A stretch of 64,000 bases of DNA, taken from NCBI RefSeq assembly GCF_003026355.1, contig NZ_PYON01000001.1, positions 372,001 to 436,000 on the forward strand, read 5' to 3'. Shown in pieces: positions 52,206 through 62,192 of this stretch. Below the pieces are notes generated by a model. It was not told the DNA's origin and made no database searches. It saw only the letters and a list, made by a program, of their open reading frames with translations. The stretch is from Photobacterium kishitanii (GTDB lineage: Bacteria; Pseudomonadota; Gammaproteobacteria; Enterobacterales; Vibrionaceae). How positions within the stretch are numbered: position 1 is the first letter of the stretch; each line of letters starts with the position of its first letter. The translations under genes were made by a program, and so were the position numbers.

Positions 52206-53423
52206 GTGATAACACCATTTCCAGCTTTAAAAAAACTCACACTAACGGCTGCTTTGTTAATCAGTAGCCTCAGTGCGAATGCAAACGAAACCCCTACAAA
52301 CGCCACTATTACGCCAACATGGCAGCAAACTCTCACCCAAGCCAAAGGTGAAACAGTTTACTTTAATGCTTGGGGTGGCAGCCAAGAAATTAATGATTAT
52401 CTACTATGGGCTAACACGCAATTACAACAGCGTTATGGCGTCACTCTAAAACAAGTAAAAGTAACGGATATTGCCGAAACGACTCAACGCTTATTAGCAG
52501 AAAAAACAGCGGGGAAAAATAGTGGCGGCAGTGTTGATATGGTCTGGATCAATGGTGAAAACTTTCGTTCAATGAAACGCAATAGATTACTGTACGGCCC
52601 TTTTACTCACCAATTACCTAATTGGAAATATGTTGATAAATCACTGCCTATAGATAAAGATTTTTCAGAACCAACCCAAGGACTAGAAGCACCGTGGGGC
52701 GTGGGACAACTGGTGTTTATTTATGATCCTGAAACATTATCCAACCCACCTAAAAGTTTTAAGGCATTATTAGCCTTAGCGCAACAACACCCAGGGAAAA
52801 TCAGTTATCCGAAACCACCAGAGTTTCATGGCACAAGCTTTTTAAAAGCGGCGCTGTTAGAACTTACAACGGATAAACAAGCCTTGTATCAGCCATTGCA
52901 ACTTCCTCAAGATCAAGCACTGTTTAATCGTGTTACAGCACCGTTGTGGCATTACCTTGATCAACTCCACAAAGTTGCATGGCACCAAGGGAAGCAATTC
53001 CCAGCAGGTACTGCAGAAACGATACAACTACTTGATGATCAACAATTATTGTTGGCAATTACGTTCAACCCTAACGCTGCAGCGGCTGCCATTGCCAACG
53101 GTAATTTAACCGAAAAAGCAAAAACCTATGCATTCAGTGCTGGTGCGTTAACCAATATCCATTTCCTTGCTATTCCATGGAACGCCAATGCTAAAGCTGG
53201 TGCATTAGTGGCGATTAATTTCCTGTTAAGTCCAGAGGCTCAAGCCCGTAAAGCGGATACCAGTTTGTGGGGCGATCCAACCATTTTAAGCCCACAAGCC
53301 TTTACCAAATTACCAGCACCTTATAACCAGCAAAACTTTAAACCCTACCCTTCCATTGCAGAGCCTAATCCAACTTGGCTAGCCGCAATTGAACAGCAGT
53401 GGCAACAAAGATACGGTAACTAG
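52206..53423 (+). CDS. ynjB: ABC transporter solute-binding protein YnjB
   Basis: 405-residue exported binding protein of the YnjB type (signal peptide to about residue 26; ETVYFNAWGGSQEINDYLLW, SGGSVDMVWINGENFRSMK, EAPWGVGQLVFIYD). GTG start with AAGGA upstream. The substrate is not known; thiamine-like or polyamine-like cargo has been suggested for relatives only by fold. A 12-bp hairpin separates it from ynjC. Confidence 0.88.
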   Translation: MITPFPALKKLTLTAALLISSLSANANETPTNATITPTWQQTLTQAKGETVYFNAWGGSQEINDYLLWANTQLQQRYGVTLKQVKVTDIAETTQRLLAEKTAGKNSGGSVDMVWINGENFRSMKRNRLLYGPFTHQLPNWKYVDKSLPIDKDFSEPTQGLEAPWGVGQLVFIYDPETLSNPPKSFKALLALAQQHPGKISYPKPPEFHGTSFLKAALLELTTDKQALYQPLQLPQDQALFNRVTAPLWHYLDQLHKVAWHQGKQFPAGTAETIQLLDDQQLLLAITFNPNAAAAAIANGNLTEKAKTYAFSAGALTNIHFLAIPWNANAKAGALVAINFLLSPEAQARKADTSLWGDPTILSPQAFTKLPAPYNQQNFKPYPSIAEPNPTWLAAIEQQWQQRYGN

Positions 53424-53445
53424 CTGTTATAATTATTATAAATTA

Positions 53446-53478
53446 AGCTAACTTGCATTATGATAGCAAGTTAGCTTC
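53446..53478 (+). other. Intercistronic hairpin between ynjB and ynjC
   Basis: AAGCTAACTTGC (53446-53457) pairs exactly with GCAAGTTAGCTT (53467-53478), 9-nt loop, no T-run. Likely stabilises the binding-protein mRNA or partly stops transcription. Confidence 0.65.
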
Positions 53479-53502
53479 CCTGTCTGATATTTATTTGAGC
53501 CT

Positions 53503-55188
53503 ATGTTAGTCATTATCTTTGTTGCTACTTTATTGCTATTCGCGAGCCCATTGATAATTGGCTTTATCGGTATGTTGGCACCTGCTTTTGCATGGATACC
53601 AGCATTAAACATGCACCAACCATCATTTTTAGGCTGGCAACAATTATCCACATGGCCTGATCTTAGCCATTCTATTGGCTTAACACTACTATCCGGGCTT
53701 GGTAGCACTACGCTTGCTTTGTGGTGGTGCTATTTAATTTTACGTCGTTATTGGCTAAGTACCCAATGGCAACAAATCGAACGTTTGCTTGCGCCTTTAT
53801 TAGCCTTTCCTCATGTTGCCTTTGTGCTTGGCTTTGGGTTAATGTTTTCGTCTACTGGTTGGCTGGCACGTATTTGGCACCATCTAGGGTTAGCGGATTC
53901 CTTTTACCCAACGCTGATCCATGACCGTTATGGTTTAGGACTACTGCTTGTATTAGCGATTAAAGAAACACCTTTTTTATTATTAATGAGCATGAGCATT
54001 CTTAAACAGCTCAATATAAAACAGTTCTATAATGCTTCAGTCAGCCTTGGCTACGACCACCAGCAAACATGGCGTATGGTGATTGTACCGTTATGGTTAC
54101 CGAAGTTACGGTTAGCGATTTTTGCTGTTGCTGGTTATGGCCTTGCGGTGGTCGATATCGCTTTAATTATTGGCCCAACCCACCCAAGCACGTTATCAAT
54201 GTTAATTTGGCAATGGTTCACCGACGCAGACTTAACCCAATTACCACGCGCTGCGGCTGGCGCATTACTATTATTGATTATTGTTCTGCTCTGTTTTGGA
54301 TTATTACGCTGCATTGAATGGTGGTTGTTATCACACTCAACAGCATGGCAATACAGCGGCGCAATTAAAACGCTAACATTACGCTCACGAAATACTAGCA
54401 AAGCCTCAGCGATAGCAACATTATTTAGCTATGGCTTATTACTGCTGCCATTAATAATGCTGCCTATTTTAGCGTTGTGGTCATTTGCCTTACGGTGGCG
54501 TTTTCCTGATTTATTGCCCAGCCGCTATAGTGTGCGTTTTTGGTATCAACAACTTGAGCCACTACAGCAACTCATCAGCAACAGTATTACTTTAGCGCTA
54601 ATCAGTAGCCTTGGTGCATTAATTATGACGATCATTTGTCTTGAATATCGCCAAAAATACCACCGTGGTATTCCAACTATTCTGATTGCAATACCCATGG
54701 TTGCGCCACAGTTATCATTATTATTTGGAATGCAAATAGCCGTCTCTTTTATTGCGGGGCAATCTTTTTGGCTATGGGTAAGCTGGAGCCATTGGTTGTA
54801 TGTTTTCCCTTATATTTATCTAACCTTAGATGGACCATGGCGCAGCTATGATCAGCGATTGGATCAGACAGCCCGCAGTTTAGGCTTAAGTGGTTGGCAG
54901 ACATGGTGGCGGGTGAAATTTCCACAACTAAAACCAGTATTGCTACTCGCGTTTGCCGTTGGATGCAGTGTAAGTTTGGCACAATACCTACCAACACAAA
55001 TGCTTGGCGCTGGGCGTGTACCGACACTAACAACGGAAGCCGTTACACTCGCCAGTGGTCAAGATCGCCGCGTTAGTGCAATTTATGGGCTATTACAAGG
55101 TTTATTACCCTTGGTATTTTTTACACTTGCAATGGTGTTCGCTCGACGCAAAACATCACATACTCAAACGACAAAGGTGATCTTATGA
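53503..55188 (+). CDS. ynjC: ABC transporter permease YnjC (fused double permease)
   Basis: 561-residue inner-membrane protein with about twelve helices and two consecutive permease halves; EAA-type loops are visible (ASVSLGYDHQQTWRMVIVPLW around 180 and TARSLGLSGWQTWWRVKFP around 465). Overlaps ynjD by four bases. Same family and place as E. coli YnjC. Confidence 0.88.
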   Translation: MLVIIFVATLLLFASPLIIGFIGMLAPAFAWIPALNMHQPSFLGWQQLSTWPDLSHSIGLTLLSGLGSTTLALWWCYLILRRYWLSTQWQQIERLLAPLLAFPHVAFVLGFGLMFSSTGWLARIWHHLGLADSFYPTLIHDRYGLGLLLVLAIKETPFLLLMSMSILKQLNIKQFYNASVSLGYDHQQTWRMVIVPLWLPKLRLAIFAVAGYGLAVVDIALIIGPTHPSTLSMLIWQWFTDADLTQLPRAAAGALLLLIIVLLCFGLLRCIEWWLLSHSTAWQYSGAIKTLTLRSRNTSKASAIATLFSYGLLLLPLIMLPILALWSFALRWRFPDLLPSRYSVRFWYQQLEPLQQLISNSITLALISSLGALIMTIICLEYRQKYHRGIPTILIAIPMVAPQLSLLFGMQIAVSFIAGQSFWLWVSWSHWLYVFPYIYLTLDGPWRSYDQRLDQTARSLGLSGWQTWWRVKFPQLKPVLLLAFAVGCSVSLAQYLPTQMLGAGRVPTLTTEAVTLASGQDRRVSAIYGLLQGLLPLVFFTLAMVFARRKTSHTQTTKVIL

Positions 55189-55820
55189 CGTTGTCTATTT
55201 CACAACTGACCTTACGCCATCACAGCAATAATATCCTAATTGGCCCCCTCAGTTTTGATGTTAAAAATGGACAAATAATGACGCTAATGGGTCCAAGTGG
55301 TAGTGGTAAATCAACCATTCTCAGTGCAATTGCTGGCCATTTGGCTACTGACTTCACAGTAACAGGTGATATTCAACTAAATCAACAACCTATCATGTCA
55401 CTTGCGCCTAATATGCGCCATATTGGAATCGTTTTTCAAGATGATTTATTGTTTCCTCACTTGAATATTTGGCAGAATTTAGCCTTTGGTTTACCACCAC
55501 AGATAAAAGGCGCGCAACGCAAGAAGATGGCATTACAAACATTAGACGAGCTAGGCTTACTTAATTTACAACACCAACAAGCACACCAAATATCCGGTGG
55601 ACAACGAGCAAGAATTAGCATGATGCGATTATTATTATCACAACCGCAAGCAGTATTACTTGATGAACCATTTAGTAAATTGGATAAAACCTTGCGGGCT
55701 GAGTTTCGTCAGTTTGTATTTGACCAAATTAAACAACGCAATATCGCGGCATTAATGGTGACTCATGACGACGATGACATTCCAACAAATGGCAATGTCT
55801 TACACTGGCCTTGGCAATAA
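55185..55820 (+). CDS. ynjD: ABC transporter ATPase YnjD
   Basis: 211-residue ATPase: Walker A GPSGSGKST (36-44), signature ISGGQRARISMMR, Walker B AVLLDEPFSKLD, and the switch His in VTHDDDD. Coupled to ynjC. The final few codons precede the ynjF start by 22 bases. Confidence 0.92.
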   Translation: MTLSISQLTLRHHSNNILIGPLSFDVKNGQIMTLMGPSGSGKSTILSAIAGHLATDFTVTGDIQLNQQPIMSLAPNMRHIGIVFQDDLLFPHLNIWQNLAFGLPPQIKGAQRKKMALQTLDELGLLNLQHQQAHQISGGQRARISMMRLLLSQPQAVLLDEPFSKLDKTLRAEFRQFVFDQIKQRNIAALMVTHDDDDIPTNGNVLHWPWQ

Positions 55821-55842
55821 AAATAATAATACGGAAAATATC

Positions 55843-56451
55843 ATGCTCGACCGTTACAGTATTACTCTGATACGTCAACCTTTAGCGAAACTAGCGGCAT
55901 TACCTGATCACTATGGTATTAGTGCCAATCAAATCACCCTTAGTGGTTTTGTTATTGGTCTGTTTGCACTACCTGCCTTAGCATTTGAACATTATGGATT
56001 AGCCCTATTTTTTATTGTTCTTAACCGATTATTTGATGGTTTAGATGGCGCTGTAGCGCGTCGTCAAGGAATCACTGACTGTGGTGGGTTTCTTGATATA
56101 ACGTTGGATTTTTTGTTTTATTCTTTAATTCCATTTGGGTTTGTACTCGCTGACCCGAGTCAAAATGCTATTGCCGGCGCTTTTTTAATTTTCTCTTTTA
56201 TCGGTACTGGTTCAAGCTTCCTAGCATTTGCAATAATGGCAGGTAAACGCAATATAGAAAGCCCAGTATATAAACAAAAATCGTTGTACTACATTGGCGG
56301 TCTAACTGAAGGTACTGAAACTATTGCCTGTTTTGTGCTGTTTTGTCTCTTACCACAATACTTTGCCATTATCGCTTGGGTTTTTGGTTCTCTGTGTTGG
56401 ATAACCACCACTACGCGTATTTGGGCGGGTTACCACACTTTAAAAAATTAA
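55843..56451 (+). CDS. ynjF: CDP-alcohol phosphatidyltransferase family protein YnjF
   Basis: 202-residue membrane enzyme with the CDP-OH-P signature D-G-x2-A-R-x8-G-x3-D-x3-D (FDGLDGAVARRQGITDCGGF, then LDITLD). Start at 55843 has GGAAAA upstream and gives E. coli YnjF-like length (206); an earlier ATG inside ynjD is not credible. Product of the reaction unknown. Confidence 0.9.
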   Translation: MLDRYSITLIRQPLAKLAALPDHYGISANQITLSGFVIGLFALPALAFEHYGLALFFIVLNRLFDGLDGAVARRQGITDCGGFLDITLDFLFYSLIPFGFVLADPSQNAIAGAFLIFSFIGTGSSFLAFAIMAGKRNIESPVYKQKSLYYIGGLTEGTETIACFVLFCLLPQYFAIIAWVFGSLCWITTTTRIWAGYHTLKN

Positions 56452-56460
56452 TTCAAAGAT

Positions 56461-56491
56461 GCTGGATGTAAAATAAGCTCATACATCCAGC
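56461..56491. terminator. Hairpin between convergent ynjF and punR
   Basis: GCTGGATGTA (56461-56470) pairs with TACATCCAGC (56482-56491), 11-nt loop. T-runs are weak on both sides, so a modest terminator. Confidence 0.6.
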
Positions 56492-56520
56492 AACCACTCT
56501 TCTGATAACAACTCAATCAA

Positions 56521-57423
56521 TCAACGCACCCATTGGCGATGTAATTGTTCGCTATCACCTAAATAATCAAGTAACCAACTCACTGCAGGATTCATGGTTT
56601 CAGTATTCCATGCCAAACAACAGGGACTCACTGACGGCTTAATCGCTAACTCTTTTTCAATGAGTTTCCCAGTTTCAATTAAAGGAATAGCCATATGGCT
56701 CGGTACCACACTCACGCCTAATCCTGCTTTTAAACACTGCATTGCACTGTGCCAATTAGGTACTAATATTCGGCGCTGATTATCCATCAACCATGTAATC
56801 CGTTTGGGTAGTGTTCGTGAGGTATCTTCTAAACAAATCGCTGGATATTGAGCTAATTCATGCGGCTCTAATGGATGATCGGATTGAGCCAATGGATGCT
56901 GTGGGTCAATTACAAATTTCCAAGTTAACGTTCCCATATCGCGATAATCAAAACTGCCACCAACAGGAACCGCAGCTGTCGCACCTATCGCAATATCTGC
57001 CCGCCCATCAGCCAATGCATCCCACACTCCATTAAACACTTCCATGGTTAAATGTAATTCCACATCAGGAAAATGCTGATAAAAGTCGCGTACTAATGTA
57101 TTAACGCGACTTTGACGTACAACAGTATCTAATGCGACAGATACATTTTGTGACCAACCATTTGCAACTCGCTGAGTTTGGTATTTCATTAACTGCATTT
57201 GCTTAATTAATTTGCGGGATTCTTCGACAAAATACTCCCCTGCTGGTGTTAGTTTAACCTGCCGATGCAATCGAACAAATAATTCGACAGCTAAACGCTC
57301 TTCTATCAATCTTACGGTATAACTAATCGCACTTGGCACTTTGTGTAATTCTTCTGCAGCCCCTGAAAAGCTGCCACGACGGGCGACAACGTCAATAACT
57401 TGTAGATCATTATAAGAAAACAT
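56521..57423 (-). CDS. punR: LysR-family regulator PunR (YdhB-like)
   Basis: 300-residue LysR regulator (helix-turn-helix VVARRGSFSGAAEELHKVPSAISYTVRLIEE) divergent from a punC gene 86 bases away, the same pair as ydhB/ydhC of E. coli, where PunR activates the purine nucleoside transporter PunC. Assignment rests on this pairing and resemblance. Confidence 0.85.
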   Translation of the reverse strand: MFSYNDLQVIDVVARRGSFSGAAEELHKVPSAISYTVRLIEERLAVELFVRLHRQVKLTPAGEYFVEESRKLIKQMQLMKYQTQRVANGWSQNVSVALDTVVRQSRVNTLVRDFYQHFPDVELHLTMEVFNGVWDALADGRADIAIGATAAVPVGGSFDYRDMGTLTWKFVIDPQHPLAQSDHPLEPHELAQYPAICLEDTSRTLPKRITWLMDNQRRILVPNWHSAMQCLKAGLGVSVVPSHMAIPLIETGKLIEKELAIKPSVSPCCLAWNTETMNPAVSWLLDYLGDSEQLHRQWVR

Positions 57424-57509
57424 ATCAAATCAAATTTTTTGAAAGCATGGTTGAAATTTTAGCGTTTCACAGCCATTAAAACCAGTATTACACTAGCGGC
57501 AATTGTAAT

Positions 57510-58733
57510 ATGGACCAAAATCATAAAATGAAAAATCAACCATCTAAAATTACCCTGTTCTGGTTTGCATGTTTAAGTATGCTAGGTTTTCTAGCCACTG
57601 ATATGTATTTACCTTCTTTTGAGACGATTCGTGCCGACTTTGCAACAACCCAATCTCTTATCGGCCTTTCACTCAGTGTGTTTTTACTCGGTATGGCATT
57701 AGGCCAAGTCGTGTATGGTCCGCTATCTGATCGCATTGGACGTATTAAAGTGCTTGTTGGCGGCATGGTGCTATTTAGCCTTGCTTCTATCGCTTGTTCG
57801 TTTGCACCTAATATCGAAATATTCCTTGCTGCTCGTTTTATGCAAGCATTAGGCGCATGTAGTGCGACAGTTATCTGGCAAGCCGTTGTGGTTGACCGTT
57901 ATGACGGTAAAGTTTCTGAACGTGTATTTGCAACCATAATGCCTTTAGTTGCACTGTCTCCAGCCTTAGCGCCTTTATTAGGTGCGATGCTTGAGCATCA
58001 ATTAGGCTGGCGTAGTATCTTTATCGCGTTGGTAGGTTTTGGTGCAGTATTAGCTATCATGACGTTAAGAGAGCCAGAAAGCGCTAATCTGCATCAGCAA
58101 CAACAAAAATTAACCGTAAAACTGCGCAGTGATTATGGTCAGATCCTAAGTTCAAAGAAATTCTGGGGTAACATGCTTATCTTTGCAGCATGTTCAGCAG
58201 CATTCTTTGCTTATTTAACGGGTTCACCATTTGTAATGTCAGCAATGGGCTATTCAGGTACTGATATTGGCTTGAGTTATGCGCCGCAAACTGTTGCCTT
58301 TATTGTTGGTGGTTATGGCTGTCGTTCATTATTGAATCATTTCGATAGTAAAAAATTACTGCCGTGGATTTTGGCATTGTTCTTTAGCAGTGTATTAATC
58401 ATGTTTGTTATCTCAATCTCAATGACAGTAACAACCATCTGGCCAATTTTAATTCCATTTTGCTTTCTTGCTGTTGCTAATGGTGCCGTTTACCCACTGG
58501 TTATCAGCTCTGCGTTATCTGATTTTAAAAATTGTAGTGCGACCGCTGCTGGCTTATTGAACTTTATGCAAACCATGGTCTGTTTTGCCGCAAGTGGTTT
58601 AGTATCAGCCTTTGCAGGATATGGTTTATTAACAGTAACGGTAGCAATGTTTATTACCGGTTTTATCGCTATCATCGGCTTCATTTTAGTAACACAGGCA
58701 CGCCATCAACAATCAGTGACGGCAACCGCTTAA
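57510..58733 (+). CDS. punC: Purine nucleoside MFS transporter PunC (YdhC-like)
   Basis: 407-residue Bcr/CflA-type major-facilitator protein with twelve helices; LGFLATDMYLPSFETIRADF and YGPLSDRIGRIKVL follow E. coli PunC closely. It moves purine nucleosides. The ATG at 57510 is used; an internal ATG six codons later is an alternative. PurR is encoded 9.5 kb upstream; in E. coli purR, punR and punC are adjacent. Confidence 0.88.
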   Translation: MDQNHKMKNQPSKITLFWFACLSMLGFLATDMYLPSFETIRADFATTQSLIGLSLSVFLLGMALGQVVYGPLSDRIGRIKVLVGGMVLFSLASIACSFAPNIEIFLAARFMQALGACSATVIWQAVVVDRYDGKVSERVFATIMPLVALSPALAPLLGAMLEHQLGWRSIFIALVGFGAVLAIMTLREPESANLHQQQQKLTVKLRSDYGQILSSKKFWGNMLIFAACSAAFFAYLTGSPFVMSAMGYSGTDIGLSYAPQTVAFIVGGYGCRSLLNHFDSKKLLPWILALFFSSVLIMFVISISMTVTTIWPILIPFCFLAVANGAVYPLVISSALSDFKNCSATAAGLLNFMQTMVCFAASGLVSAFAGYGLLTVTVAMFITGFIAIIGFILVTQARHQQSVTATA

Positions 58734-58755
58734 TTTTTACTAAAAACCCCTTCTT

Positions 58756-58780
58756 AAGCAGCCTTAATGGCTGCTTTTTT
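58756..58780 (+). terminator. Terminator after punC
   Basis: AAGCAGCC (58756-58763) pairs with GGCTGCTT (58769-58776), 5-nt loop TTAAT, T-run. Confidence 0.92.
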
Positions 58781-59214
58781 TATTCCACAATACCTCTTAT
58801 CAACCACCCCCGATTGTTCTTTTGTATAAATACACCATTACGTGAACTTATTCCTCTCTCGCATCTTTAACTATCCCTTATCATAAAATAAATCCTCACT
58901 TCAAAAGCAATAACATCACCACTATCCAATGATAAATCAGCTTACATACCAAATTACGACATAGTGACTAAATAATCATTTTATAAAAACAGTTAAATAT
59001 GTAATTTAAGCTAGTTTTATACCATCTAAGACCAATGGGTATTTAAAGTTCAATTATTGTTAAATAAAAACGTTGCAACCAAGTAAAATAACCTGCCAAA
59101 CCACTAAAAAATAAACAAATATATAACATATTGCTTTTTTTATACATTTTTCTTGCATAAGATATCGTGGTGAGTAGTATATAAATTAAGTGATGATTAA
59201 TGCAGTATTAGAGC
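58781..59214 (+). promoter_or_regulatory. Control region upstream of artP
   Basis: 434 AT-rich bases without a gene. A short palindrome TGTATAAATACA (58823-58834) and a possible -35 TTGCAT near 59153 are visible. ArgR control would be expected for artPIQM, but I could not find a convincing pair of ARG boxes. Confidence 0.35.
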
Positions 59215-59943
59215 ATGAGTATTCAAGTAAGTAATATCAATAAATTTTATGGCCAAAACCAAGTACTGCATGATGTCAGCTTTACTTGTAACACTGGCGA
59301 AACCCTCGTTTTACTAGGTCCTAGTGGTGCAGGTAAAAGCTCACTATTACGAGTATTAAACCTGCTTGAAAATGCGACCGATGGCAAATTAACGATTGCC
59401 GATAATGTGTTTGATTTTTCCAAGCCTATTTCAGAACAGAAAGGCTTAGCATTAAGGCGTAAAGTCGGGATGGTATTTCAGCAATATAATCTTTGGCCAC
59501 ACAAAACCGTGATCGAAAATTTAACTGAGGCACCAATAAAAGTATTAGGGATTGATAAAACATTAGCCAAGCAACAAGCCGTCGCTATTCTGACCCAATT
59601 ACACCTTGCAGATAAAGCTGATGCATGGCCGTTACAACTTTCAGGAGGCCAACAACAGCGGGTTGCGATTGCTCGAGCACTAATGATGAAACCTGACGTA
59701 CTACTATTTGACGAACCAACCGCGGCGCTTGATCCTGAAATAACCAGCCAAATAGTTAAGATCATCAAAGATCTTAGTGGTACAGGAATAACCCAAGTTG
59801 TCGTTACCCATGAAGTCGATTTTGCAAAAAAAATTGCAAGCCACATTTTATACATGGAAAACGGTCGCGTCATTGAGCATGGCAGTCATGCTTCTTTCGC
59901 AACCCCAAAAACAGCCCAATTTGCAGAATACCTCACTCATTAA
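59215..59943 (+). CDS. artP: Arginine ABC transporter ATPase ArtP
   Basis: 242-residue polar-amino-acid ABC ATPase: Walker [10 protein letters not shown], signature [15 protein letters not shown], Walker [12 protein letters not shown], switch His in VVTHEVDFA. Start [13 protein letters not shown] and gene order match E. coli artPIQM. First gene of the operon. Confidence 0.95.
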   Translation: MSIQVSNINKFYGQNQVLHDVSFTCNTGETLVLLGPSGAGKSSLLRVLNLLENATDGKLTIADNVFDFSKPISEQKGLALRRKVGMVFQQYNLWPHKTVIENLTEAPIKVLGIDKTLAKQQAVAILTQLHLADKADAWPLQLSGGQQQRVAIARALMMKPDVLLFDEPTAALDPEITSQIVKIIKDLSGTGITQVVVTHEVDFAKKIASHILYMENGRVIEHGSHASFATPKTAQFAEYLTH

Positions 59944-60002
59944 TAGGTATCTTTTTAAACCACGTAAATAGAACTACGTAATAAACCGCATGGAGTATAG
60001 CG

Positions 60003-60737
60003 ATGAAGAAAATTTTATTAGCCGCAATGATCGGTCTAGCATCAAGTCACGCAATTGCACAAGATCTTAAATTTGCCACAGAAGCGACTTACGCACCGTT
60101 TGAATACATGGATGCTAACAATCAAATTCAAGGCTTTGATATTGATATCGCTAAAGCATTGTGTTCTGAAATGAAAGCAACATGTACTTTCCATAACCAA
60201 GCCTTTGATAGCTTAATTCCTGCTCTTAAATTTAAGCGTTATGACGCTGCAATTTCAGCAATGGACATCACCGAGGCACGTCAACAACAAGTCAGTTTTA
60301 GTAACACCTATTATGACAATGCCGCAGCATTCGTATCTCTAAAAGACCATGTGGCAGATCAAGCTGCACTCAAGGGTAAACGCGTTGGCGTACAAAATGG
60401 CTCAACCCACCAGAGCTATATTACCGATCAAATGCCAGCAGTAACCGCAGTACCTTATACCAGTTACCAAGATGCATTTATTGATATGCAAAACGGCCGA
60501 ATTGATGCTGTTTTTGGTGATACTGCGGTTGTCGCTGAATGGTTTAAGAAAGGTAATGGTGACAAACTTTCTTATGTCGGTAAGCCTGTTACGAATGCTA
60601 AATATTTTGGTAATGGTTTCGGTATTGCTGTAAATAAAGACAACCAAGCATTAGTAGAACAATTAAATAAAGCGCTGGCAGCTATTAAAGCGAATGGTCA
60701 GTACCAAGCAATTTTTGAACAGTATTTTGGTAAGTAA
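60003..60737 (+). CDS. artI: Arginine-binding periplasmic protein ArtI
   Basis: 244-residue solute-binding protein; signal peptide to AIA-QDL (residue 19), then the family start LKFATEATYAPFEYMD and GFDIDIAKALC. Binds arginine in E. coli. 59 bases after artP and three before artQ. Confidence 0.94.
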   Translation: MKKILLAAMIGLASSHAIAQDLKFATEATYAPFEYMDANNQIQGFDIDIAKALCSEMKATCTFHNQAFDSLIPALKFKRYDAAISAMDITEARQQQVSFSNTYYDNAAAFVSLKDHVADQAALKGKRVGVQNGSTHQSYITDQMPAVTAVPYTSYQDAFIDMQNGRIDAVFGDTAVVAEWFKKGNGDKLSYVGKPVTNAKYFGNGFGIAVNKDNQALVEQLNKALAAIKANGQYQAIFEQYFGK

Positions 60738-60740
60738 GTT

Positions 60741-61445
60741 ATGATATTAACGGGATATTCACAATCCCTGCTAGAGGCCAGCTGGATGACAATCCAGCTT
60801 GCTTTTGTCAGTTTAGCGGTAGGGTTAGTTTTAGCGATGTTATTTGCAGGCGGCGAAATGTCACGTTATCGTGTTATCGCTTGGCCAACAACATTTGTCG
60901 TGACTATCCTCCGTGGTCTGCCTGAGCTATTAGTCGTACTTTTTATCTTTTTTGGTTCGGGCCAAATTATTTTTTATATTACTGGCGAATTCATTGAGAT
61001 TAGCCCCTTCTTATCGGGCGTAATTGCGTTATCGCTTATTTTTGCATCCTATGCTGCTCAAACTATCCGGGGCGCATTAAAAGCGGTACCCAAAGGTCAA
61101 CAAGAAGCAGCAAGTGCACTCGGTATTAGTCAACAACGCACGTTTTTCAGTATTATTTTGCCTCAAGCTGTGCGTCATGCCTTACCCGGATTAACCAACC
61201 AATGGCTAGTATTATTAAAAGATACTGCTCTGGTTTCCTTAATTGGTGTTACGGACTTATTAAAACAAGCCCAATTAGCGTCTGCGGCGACTCATGAAAG
61301 TTTTACTTGGTATGCCACTGCAGCAGCAGTGTATTTAGTCATTACTTTAATTACCCAGCGCATAATTAAAATAATTGAAAAAAAATTCAGCGAGCAAGAT
61401 GGCTCTAACGTGCAAACAAATAAAAGCCAAGGAGTAACCGCATGA
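60741..61445 (+). CDS. artQ: Arginine ABC transporter permease ArtQ
   Basis: 234-residue His/Glu/Gln/Arg-type permease with five helices; the EAA loop is AVPKGQQEAASALGISQQRT. Overlaps artM by four bases. Confidence 0.94.
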   Translation: MILTGYSQSLLEASWMTIQLAFVSLAVGLVLAMLFAGGEMSRYRVIAWPTTFVVTILRGLPELLVVLFIFFGSGQIIFYITGEFIEISPFLSGVIALSLIFASYAAQTIRGALKAVPKGQQEAASALGISQQRTFFSIILPQAVRHALPGLTNQWLVLLKDTALVSLIGVTDLLKQAQLASAATHESFTWYATAAAVYLVITLITQRIIKIIEKKFSEQDGSNVQTNKSQGVTA

Positions 61446-62113
61446 ATGAACAAAATTTTTGGCTTATGGTACAAGGACTCATTACGAGTCTTGAATTAAC
61501 CGCAGCGTCTTTATTCGTCGGCTGTAGCTTAGCTTTATTAATGACGGCAAGTCTCATATTACGCACCCCAATTATTCATTGGCTCAGCCGTGGTATTATT
61601 ACCCTGTTTACAGGCACACCATTATTAGTACAAATCTTTTTGGTATACTACGGCCCAGGACAATTTGAGAGTATTCGTCATAGTTTTTTATGGGATTGGT
61701 TAAGCCAACCATGGTTTTGCGCAATGCTGGCATTAGCTTTAAATACAGCAGCTTATAGTACTCAACTATTTAAAGGTGCGTTTGATGCAATACCTAAAGG
61801 TCAATGGCATGCTTGTCGTGCATTAGGAATGAATACGAAAGCAACTCTGAGCGTATTATTACCATTTGCTATTCGTCGTGCTATTCCAGCTTATTCTAAT
61901 GAGGTGATTTTAGTATTTAAAGGGACATCTCTAGCAAGTACGATCACTATTATGGACATCATGGGTTATGCACAGCGCATTAATGCACAAACTTATGATA
62001 CATTGACTGTCTTTGCGGTTGCTGGTGCATTCTATTTAGCCGTTAATGGCTTACTCACTTTAGTTTTTCGCGTCTTTGAGAAAAAAGCCCTCGCTTTTGA
62101 AACTGCACGATAA
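61442..62113 (+). CDS. artM: Arginine ABC transporter permease ArtM
   Basis: 223-residue partner permease; EAA loop AIPKGQWHACRALGMNTKAT; start coupled to artQ. Last gene of artPIQM. Confidence 0.94.
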   Translation: MNEQNFWLMVQGLITSLELTAASLFVGCSLALLMTASLILRTPIIHWLSRGIITLFTGTPLLVQIFLVYYGPGQFESIRHSFLWDWLSQPWFCAMLALALNTAAYSTQLFKGAFDAIPKGQWHACRALGMNTKATLSVLLPFAIRRAIPAYSNEVILVFKGTSLASTITIMDIMGYAQRINAQTYDTLTVFAVAGAFYLAVNGLLTLVFRVFEKKALAFETAR

Positions 62114-62122
62114 ACCTAGTTG

Positions 62123-62172
62123 ATCCCGTTATTAAAAAGCCGACATAAATGTCGGCTTTTTAATAACGGGAT
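62123..62172. terminator. 50-bp perfect palindrome acting as terminator after artM
   Basis: Arms of 24 bases (62123-62146 and 62149-62172) are exact inverses with only AA between them. The core AAAAAGCCGACAT / ATGTCGGCTTTTT is a normal two-way terminator; ATCCCGTTATT extends it on both sides to unusual length. Lies between convergent artM and the MinE-like gene. Confidence 0.9.
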
Positions 62173-62192
62173 ATATATATAAACATCATAAC

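Noticed and set aside
58823..58834. TGTATAAATACA palindrome as ARG box or LexA box
   Set aside because: Too short and missing the CTGT/ACAG core or the 18-base ARG-box pattern; far from the artP start.
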